From contig QANY01005313.1 in the NCBI GenBank assembly GCA_003255025.1, positions 62,001-126,000 on the forward strand: 64,000 nt of DNA. Reading direction: 5' to 3'. Below the pieces are notes generated by a model. That model made no database searches and had not been told where the DNA came from. It saw nothing but the letters and a program-made list of their open reading frames with translations. Each line of letters opens with the position of its first letter. Position 1 is the first letter of the stretch. A program made the translations under genes and the position numbers. Below are positions 57,019-64,000 of this stretch, in pieces. This DNA is from Datisca glomerata (taxonomy: Eukaryota; Streptophyta; Magnoliopsida; Cucurbitales; Datiscaceae).

Positions 57019-57029
57019 AAGTGGGAGAT
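57019..57029 (+). other. polypurine tract of the nested copia element
   Basis: AAGTGGGAGAT sits directly before the 3' LTR start TGTTGGAATTTG, the classic copia arrangement. Confidence 0.85.
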
Positions 57030-58998
57030 TGTTGGAATTTGTCCATAAAGTAGCGTGTAATAACTATTTATTTGTATTTAGTTATTTCTCAGATATTAGT
57101 ATTATTAAATTTTTATTAATAAATTGAAATTTCTATTTTAAATTAAAGTGTGTTTGTAAATTACTCAAGTCTTGCAACTTTAAGTAACGAACGAAGAGTG
57201 AAAACAGATGAGTCTCCAGAGAAACTCTTATAAGAAAGTTAAGAATGATATTCATAGTCTTAGAATCGAGTGGGCAATCAAATTTGATTACGAGTGTTAG
57301 GCTGAACCAATTGATACCATTCATGGGGTATGAGAGTAGAGACAAACGGTTAACCTAAATATGTTATGAACATGTTGAATAAACTGGTAACAAATTAGTT
57401 TAGAGGCCAAAACCGTTTACCTAGCTTTAAATCTAATCATTACACCTTAAGGGTATTTTAGTAATTACTTTAATCTTGAGGTGAATACGTAGCTTGATTT
57501 AGTTAGATGCAATATTTGATATGCCAAATGAGTGAGTTCGAATTGGCGGACAATACATCGGCTGTTGGGATTGCAATTCAATTAAATTAGAGTTATGTGA
57601 TTCACAAATATGAAAATTTGTGGTTGGGTTACGAAGGCAACAATATCACCTTATACTTTATTGATAGATGTGTGAATAAATGAACCTGACTAGGTGTTCA
57701 ATGAATCGAGTCATTTATTAAGATTTGTGAATTGTAGGAGACAATTCACTATTATGTCTTTTTTATTCACAGTCAATAAAAAAGTTAAGAAAATAATAAC
57801 AAGAGGGGTAAAATGATCATTTACATTCTACTCTTGTCACTGATATTCACGATGGGTATTATGATAAAATATTTTGTGGACCGTGAAAATAAAAAGGGTT
57901 TATTTACACCAATAGAAAAGTAGCGCGCATAAATTTAGAGTTGATTCGGCATTGAACTTATAGTGGAGTCGTACGATGTCAAGATTAAATAGGTTAGCAA
58001 TATATGGAGATAAATTCACCGGGTATTTGAATCCTTAGTTTTATTTATGTTGGTCCATCCGGTCTCAAAAATAGCTCATGAAAACAGGAATAGAGAAACA
58101 AAGTAAATTGGATCAAAATGCATTTTGGTTCCAAGGTATATTTCCTACACCTATTTATGATGGGTGATGTCACTTAATTGGTTAAGTGTAATTAATTGTA
58201 TTAAAATTAATTTATTTATTATTTTCTAATTATTGAATAACTAGTAAATGAAAATTAAATAAATGAATTAATTCATAATGATCAATTAAATCTATAAATT
58301 GGATTGATAAATTGTGATACAACTCTAACACTATGGGAATATATTGATTTTCAGAAATTTCAATGATATGGGGATGAATTTTAGGAAATTTAAAATATAT
58401 AGGTATCTTTGTAAAATCAAAAATAGTTTTTATAAATATCTAATGGCAATTTGATTTCAGATAGAGAGATAGAGATATAAATCTCATATCAGATACAAAG
58501 AGAGATAGAGATATAGATCTCATATCAGATATAAAAAAAAATTCTCTCCTCCCTAGTGATTGCCGCCAATTTAGAGAGCATTGAATGAAAAATATTCGAT
58601 TTTTTACTTCAATTATTTTGAGAGCCCACACTCAAATTCCTATACAAAATTCTCGTGCGATATATTTCTGAAATTAACGAGTGATTGTTGGTGGACAAAA
58701 TTCACAAATCATTCTTGGAGTTCAAGTGCGTGATTCGGATCCCGAAACTTGAAGAACATGAATAACGCTCGAAGGAAATCCGTTAGTTCAGAAATTCTCC
58801 GATACAAAGTATAGGTGAAAAATTATTTCTAACTTTATCTTCTCGTTTAATATCATATATGCATAAGAACACGTTGTTTGGTTTTAAATTATTTAATTCT
58901 ATTATAAGTTAATTGAAAAAAAATTGATATTCCGTCCACGAACCGTTCGTGGTTCAAACTTACTTTTTAGTTAATTTTAAAACCTACTGATCCAAGCA
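57030..58998 (+). repeat. 3' LTR of the nested copia element (1969 bp)
   Basis: It starts TGTTGGAATTTGTCC and ends CCAAGCA. It holds about 300 bp near 58490-58805 that the 5' LTR has lost, including AGATAGAGATATAGATCTCA repeats and a GC-richer strip (GTGATTGCCGCCAATTTAG). Divergence from the 5' LTR is visible throughout, so the insertion is not recent. Confidence 0.93.
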
Positions 58999-59003
58999 TA
59001 GAC
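58999..59003. other. target site duplication TAGAC, right copy
   Basis: Partner of 49529-49533, directly after the 3' LTR. Confidence 0.9.
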
Positions 59004-60540
59004 AACTATATCTACTCGATGTATGATTCCACAAGGAGATGATACTTTCACTCAATGAACTCACCTCCTGGATGGTTTTTAAGGTTCTTTGGATTGCATG
59101 ATTGCTCATGTGTCATTTATCTCTCACTCTTTTAGAAACTTTAATAGCGAGAGAGCTTTCTTTGCATCTTCCCTGTCGGCTATATCTTTAGCTTCCATGG
59201 TTAAGTCTATAGTATAGTTCTATTTTACACTGCTTGAACTGAGTGCTCTTCCTCTCATAGTAAACATGTATCCCGAGTTAGACTTCCTAGAGTCTCTATC
59301 TGATTAAAAGTCTAAATTAGTGTATCAAATCAGTACGAGATTTCACTGTGATAGACAAACACATAATCTTGCATTCTCTTAAGATACTTGACTATATGTT
59401 TCATAGTTATCCAATACTTCATCCCTAGACTCGATTGATATCTGCTAACCATGCCTACTGCGAAATAGATATCTGGTTCGGTACATAACATTGTATGCAT
59501 GAGACTTCCCACTGCAGAAGTATAGGGCATCATCTTCATGTTATCTATCTCATCACGTGTCTTAGTACATTGACCCTTAAATAGATAAATTCTATATCTA
59601 AAAGGTAGTTGACACTCTTAGAATTCTACATTGCCAACCTCTGAAGAGTCTTATCATTCTACGTAGATTGAGATAAGCTCTCAGCTTCAAATAATCTTAA
59701 TCCCAATAATATGTTGTTTCTCCTAGGTCCTTCATATCAAACTTTTTTTATAGCCACACATTCGACATAAATTTTATATCATTCCCGATAAGAAGAATGT
59801 CATCTACGTAAAGAACTAAGAAAATCACTATGTTTCCTTCATTTGTCTTGTACTTACATAGTTCATCTGGATTTTATCAAAACTAAAAAACATGATTGCT
59901 TGATCAAATTTGATTTTTGATGAGCTCAATGCTCTGTTAATTCTATAAATGGACCTATTTAACTTGCAATCTATTTGTTCTTGGCCTTCAGTGATAAAAG
60001 CCTCATATTGATAAAGATATTATGTTCAAGATTGCCAGTAAGAAATGCAATCCTAACATCCATATGCCGAATCTCAAATGAGATGAGCCACAATGGACAA
60101 CATTATCCTTATAAACTTAAGCATGCCTAGCAGCGAAAAGTCTCACCATAATCGGTTTACTTCCTTTTTAGTATACCCTTTTGTAGCGATCCTAGCTTTG
60201 AACATTTTAACCTTCACGGTTATGCCTCGCTTCCACTTGTAAACCCACTTGCTCTTAATGAGTCTTACTTTCTCAGGTGCTTGTATAAGACCCATACTCC
60301 ATTGGAGTATGTTGAATCTAATACATTAAATAGATGTAGTCGTATCTAGAGTAATCATTTATAAAAGTCATTAGATACTCAGTCAATTCTAGTTTAGACA
60401 TTCATTGTCCACATAAATCAGTATGCACTAACTCCAATGGTTCTTGACTCCATGTTCTTTTACTTCAAAAGGCCTTTAGGTCATTCTAACTTTTACATTG
60501 GATTCATAAACTGGCAAAAGTTTTATGCTCAAAGAACTAA
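59004..60540 (-). pseudogene. old copia element, RNase H to integrase, broken
   Basis: On the minus strand the text continues the RNase H found at 49415-49528 and reads upward through the open piece 59330-59539 (MPYTSAVGSLMHTMLCTEPD, GMVSRYQSSLGMKYW), RT motifs near 59800 and KVKMFKARIATKGYTKKE near 60190. It ends with integrase-like pieces at 60300-60520. Very many stops occur. The 5' LTR, gag and protease were not recognised beyond about 60540. Confidence 0.85.
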
Positions 60541-61224
60541 GAGCTCCATCTCTTAATACAATTTTATCTAATTCTCACAATTTAATTAACCACTAACTAC
60601 GTAACTATCAAGATTATAGATTACATTTAATAAACTTAATAACATGCTACTTGGGTTAACCATTTTATAATAATCAATTATGCTTACTTTTATCATCATT
60701 ATGCAAACATTAACACTCGTGCTCTTAGAGACCTAAAGTCACATGATATATCTAAAGCTTATATGCATAAAATAAATTATCTAAGTGTGATAGGTGTAAA
60801 ATATAATAAACAAAAATAGTAGCGCATAAAAGATAAATATAAAATAATTAAGAGATAACCCTAACCTTATATAACTCTAACCTATCTTTAATTTGAAATA
60901 TGAAAATTAAATCTTCAAGATAGGTCGAGTTGTGATCCCCATACTCTGCAACCACCGTATGCTACTACTTGCACCCACCCGTCTTATTGTCTTCCACCTG
61001 CTTACAACAACTGATTTACTGTAATGTCCAAATTTTAATTTTATTGTGTCTTTTTCTTTAGCAAACTCGTTATTAAAAACTAATAGTTTTTGTTCATTAA
61101 AAGTTGAATAACTTTTTTATGAAATTTAATTGAAATTAAACAAAATACATAATCTAAACAAAATAAAACTATTTATAAATTTTAATTAAATTTATTGTTT
61201 TATCTATCCATAGTATATATTAAT
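60541..61224. other. AT-rich DNA, no gene recognised
   Basis: No coding features and no LTR boundary could be identified. It lies between the old copia remnant and the inverted GLR-related arm. Confidence 0.5.
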
Positions 61225-62400
61225 TAGGTTAAGTGGCGAGAAATGCTTTTAGACATCCGTTGTCCATACTATTTCATGAAATTTTTCTCAATTCTCCTTC
61301 TTAAATATTCAGATTGAATTAATAATTTAGATTTAATTATTAATGAAACTTTTAACTTTTTGGACAATAGTTCGACCATTTTCAAAAAAAAATTCAATTG
61401 TCTTCTACTTACTCGATAATTAAATATTTACGTTGTTTAGAATCACCTTGAGTAATTATTTATAACATTTTGTATAAGTATTTATTTTAGATACTCTTAT
61501 ATTATCGTTTGATGAATGTGCTAAACTTTTTTAATGTAATCAATAACTTAAATTTAGTAAGATAAGATAGCTTAAAATGTATGAAATGAAAAGAAGAAGC
61601 ATGAAAAAATGTAAAAAGAAATTAATAGTTAAAATATACTATTTAAAACTCTAGAATTTCAAGTAACTTTATATATATTTGAACGGAATCTAATAAACTA
61701 TTTATAATAAATTCTAAGAACACTCAATACTCTATATTATTTTTCTAGACTATCTAATTACTATATGTTTAGTACGTTCACATTCTGAGATATATTAATT
61801 TTTAAGGACAGCAAAAAAAATTTATGAAGTAATTAGGGTAATTTTCATCTAAGAATATTTCTCTCATTTAAACTCCATTTATATATATTATAGATTTGTT
61901 ATTAGTTTAACTGTGTAAGTGTACCGTTGAATTTATACATGCCCTTAGGAAACAATGATTTCACGCATACTCACGTAGAGAAACCATTACCCTTGACAAA
62001 AAAGATAGAGAAACCATATCACACATGTCATTATCATCGGATTAAAAAAAATCAACAGACTGATTATATAAATCTCAACAATGAACAGACTAGCGACTTC
62101 TGAAAAAGAAGAAATATCTTAAAAATACCACAACTCTCCTAAAATGACCATCTACAAATTGTCCAACATCATTCCACCTTTCAAAGGTAAATAAGAAAAC
62201 AATAAATGAAAACGCCGAAAATAACCCACTAGTGAGGAATAAACCACGAAAGATTTCAAAGGTAATTGTAGTTGGATTGTTTTGCTCATCGTTAGTAATC
62301 CACCGACATCCCTAAAACTGGTCTGTTTTCTACCTTGAAACCATGTATTTTCGATCATCGTTAGTCTCCCTTCTTCGGTTAAATGCTACAATTTTTTAGA
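61225..62400 (-). repeat. inverted repeat arm 2 (GLR-related)
   Basis: Minus-strand counterpart of 45375-46575. The coding end is at the right (about 62150-62395) and the AT-rich 3' flank extends left. It is truncated on its coding side about 50 bp before the CACTA terminus at 62448. Confidence 0.8.
62000..62395 (-). pseudogene. GLR last-exon fragment, inverted copy
   Basis: The minus strand reads MIENTWFQGRKQTSFRDVGG, matching MIEKTWFQGRKQTSFDDIDG of the GLR at 43842-45694. It then shifts frame through the linker into the TM4 region. Only the last exon is present; upstream exons are absent. Confidence 0.85.
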
Positions 62401-62447
62401 AAAAAATACATAAATACCCCAAAAATAAACATAAATAAAAAAGGTTC

Positions 62448-64000
62448 CACTACAAGAAAAATGACATTCTACGAGAGGCGAATATCCCCGTGAAAAGTAA
62501 TCCACAGGGATTATGCGGTGCCTGTGACAGCCCGTCACATTAAAAGTCTGCGTTTTTCATAGCTATCTCAACAAGGGAAGAAGGAACCACTATCTATCAT
62601 AGACTCTCCTAAATGTCCAGTTGTCTGAGTTGGCATGATCCACCTGGGCGGTTGCTGATCGGAACCTCTTTTATATGCCATATCTAAATGCTAGCTGTTT
62701 GCCGGCCAAACATGAAACTTTTCCCCATAATTTTTAATAGTCAAATGAATGAACTTCACAGAATCCTATTCATCATTACAAAACAAACAAACAAAAAAAA
62801 GCTCCCAAATTCTTAGTTTGGCTGATGAGAAGACTGAGGAAAGATAAGAACACTAGTTGAGTCTAAACAATTTCGAAACTTGTAAGCCACTTGAAGCCAT
62901 CAAACTTCAATCAACAAAGCATAAATCAATTATTTAGGGTTTGATTCAACACCGCCCTTTCATTAAAGTTAAAACAAAACAGGCAAGGAAAGTAAAACAA
63001 GCAAAAACTATGAGTTCATCTTCTTTCCGTGTGATCCTTTCTTCCCTCATGAGTCACCAAACAAACAAAAGAAAACTCATAAAAAGATAGACACCGGAAA
63101 ATAATAAAACCCCAGAAACAACCATTGACAGAAGTAAAATAGGAAGAGATTGAAATTAACGACTTCAAGTCATATATTGGTTTTGCTCCCATAATAGAAA
63201 CACATCAACCAGACTCAACGAAGTCATTAAGACATCCAGATCTAGTTAACTGCTACTACTTGTATCCTTTAAGTCAACAACATGTGAGAAAGCACTTATG
63301 ATCACATACCCACCTTCTTTCTACGAATAGAGAAGAAAATTAACAAAAAAAAATTTCATTAACGATCAATTGGCTCCAAAATGAGAAAAATGAAATTTTC
63401 ACAAGAAAGAGAGCGAGTAGTTACCACTTCACCAAAACACTTCAGAGCTTGAAAGAACAAGAACCAGTTGTATAGTCTGAATGAATTCAGTATAATAAAA
63501 CAGTGAAAATTGAAGAAAGAGTGAAAGAAAGTGAATGGAAGCTTCTCATAATTCAAAGAGAAGGAGAGAGAGTATGAGGAAGAGAAGAGGTAACCAACGG
63601 TAAATGCGTTGTTCCTTTGTCATTGAACGAGAGAGTGAGAGAGAAGTTAATAAGTGAAAATCTTCGAGCCCTAACTCGTCTGAGAGGGAGAAGCTCCATC
63701 GAAGTCCAATCCTAGGTTTTCTAAGAGGGAGAAGTTGCACCGAGGATCTCTGTGCCGAGAAAGAAGCAACGATTTCAAGGGTCTAATTCAGAGAGAAGCA
63801 ACGATTTTTGGAGCTTCTCTGAAAATGGAGAAGAACGTCGAGCCCCTCTGAGAGAGCTCTAGAGAATATTGTTTCAGAGAAGAAAATTTTGAGCACCCCC
63901 CTGAGAGAGCTCGAGAGAACGAAATGAGCCGTGGGTTCAATTTTTGCTTAAGTGTGTGTCCCACTTCTATTTTTCCCCTCCCGCTTTTTATTTTTACTTT
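62448..64000 (+). mobile_element. CACTA (En/Spm-type) element, one terminus
   Basis: CACTACAAGAAAAATGACAT at 62448 matches the widely shared terminal inverted repeat of plant CACTA elements, and a GC-richer subterminal strip (62465-62600) follows. No opposite terminus (TTTTCTTGTAGTG) was seen to the right, so the element probably continues past the window. The internal region has no recognised transposase. At 63350-63950 the minus strand is CT-rich with small repeats (AGAAGCAACGATTT and CTGAGAGAGCTC, each twice), like a gene leader. Confidence 0.7.
63546..63740 (-). other. short frame inside the CACTA region, not recognised
   Basis: A 64-codon minus-strand frame starts MQLLPLRKPRIGLRWSFSLS and ends with a Leu-rich stretch (LPLLFLILSLLLFEL). 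It lies in a CT-rich leader-like strip. No family is recognised, and it could be a leader frame rather than a protein. Confidence 0.25.

Larger units (their letters stand above)
49534..58998 (+). mobile_element. complete Ty1/copia element nested in the old copia element
   Basis: The parts are 5' LTR 49534-51196, primer binding site 51199-51210, long leader, gag, protease, integrase, reverse transcriptase, RNase H, polypurine tract 57019-57029 and 3' LTR 57030-58998. Target duplications TAGAC flank it. All domains are in copia order on the plus strand. Stops, frameshifts and an in-frame duplication in RNase H make it non-autonomous today. The long LTRs (1.66 and 1.97 kb) are unusual for copia. 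Confidence 0.95.

Noticed and set aside
1..64000. CRISPR array, bacterial operon or phage-type system
   Set aside because: The tandem repeats here (76, 21, 72, ~140 and ~860 bp) have no unique equal-length spacers, and all recognised genes are of plant or plant-transposon families.

Overview
The window is nuclear DNA from a flowering plant, probably a eudicot. It is AT-rich and dominated by decayed LTR retrotransposons (Ty1/copia and Ty3/gypsy), Mutator/FAR1-type and CACTA transposon pieces, a plant mobile domain (PMD) pseudogene, a broken plant glutamate-receptor-like (GLR) gene and a plastid-type GNAT acetyltransferase. No bacterial operons, ribosome-binding sites, CRISPR arrays, rRNA or tRNA genes were seen. 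The family of the host is not determined.

Left part (1-20.2 kb). Positions 1-4909 are the 3' half of a Tat/Ogre-like Ty3/gypsy element: integrase, a 3' UTR with eight 76-bp tandem repeats, a polypurine tract and a 1.96-kb 3' LTR. After AT-rich DNA, 7577-10680 holds four tandem copies of an unrecognised ~860-bp unit; the last copy has an internal deletion and runs into exon-like unique sequence. Positions 11959-20236 are a structurally complete copia element on the minus strand, flanked by CTACC target duplications. A ~1.84-kb GC-richer block (a gypsy gag fragment plus organelle-like DNA) splits it between the GAG-pre-integrase and integrase regions.

Middle part (20.2-43.8 kb). The GNAT gene (20407-20982, minus) is the only complete protein-coding gene with an uninterrupted conserved domain. 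Then come a gypsy gag/protease remnant fused to a copia gag/integrase remnant (23.7-27.1 kb), a tandem duplication of chimeric DNA (26.8-28.6 kb), a PMD pseudogene (28.5-31.2 kb, minus), a 21-bp minisatellite, a 5'-truncated copia element (32.85-34.87 kb, minus), a FAR1/MULE transposase pseudogene (34.9-36.7 kb, plus), a long imperfect hairpin (37069-37327), a ~140-bp tandem array and a transposon-associated ORF remnant (38.5-40.3 kb, minus).

Right part (43.8-64 kb). A GLR pseudogene without its amino-terminal domain (43842-45694) has a partial inverted copy of its last exon and 3' flank at 61.2-62.4 kb. Between the two arms, an old minus-strand copia element (48.7-49.5 and 59.0-60.5 kb) is split inside its RNase H region by a complete plus-strand copia element (49534-58998) with TAGAC target duplications. 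A CACTA terminus begins at 62448 and probably runs off the right edge.

The genes do not form a pathway. The window is a record of nested insertion, tandem duplication, small deletions and transition-rich decay around one surviving gene. The best candidates for something undescribed are the ~860-bp array, the 37-kb hairpin and the organelle/gag mosaic.
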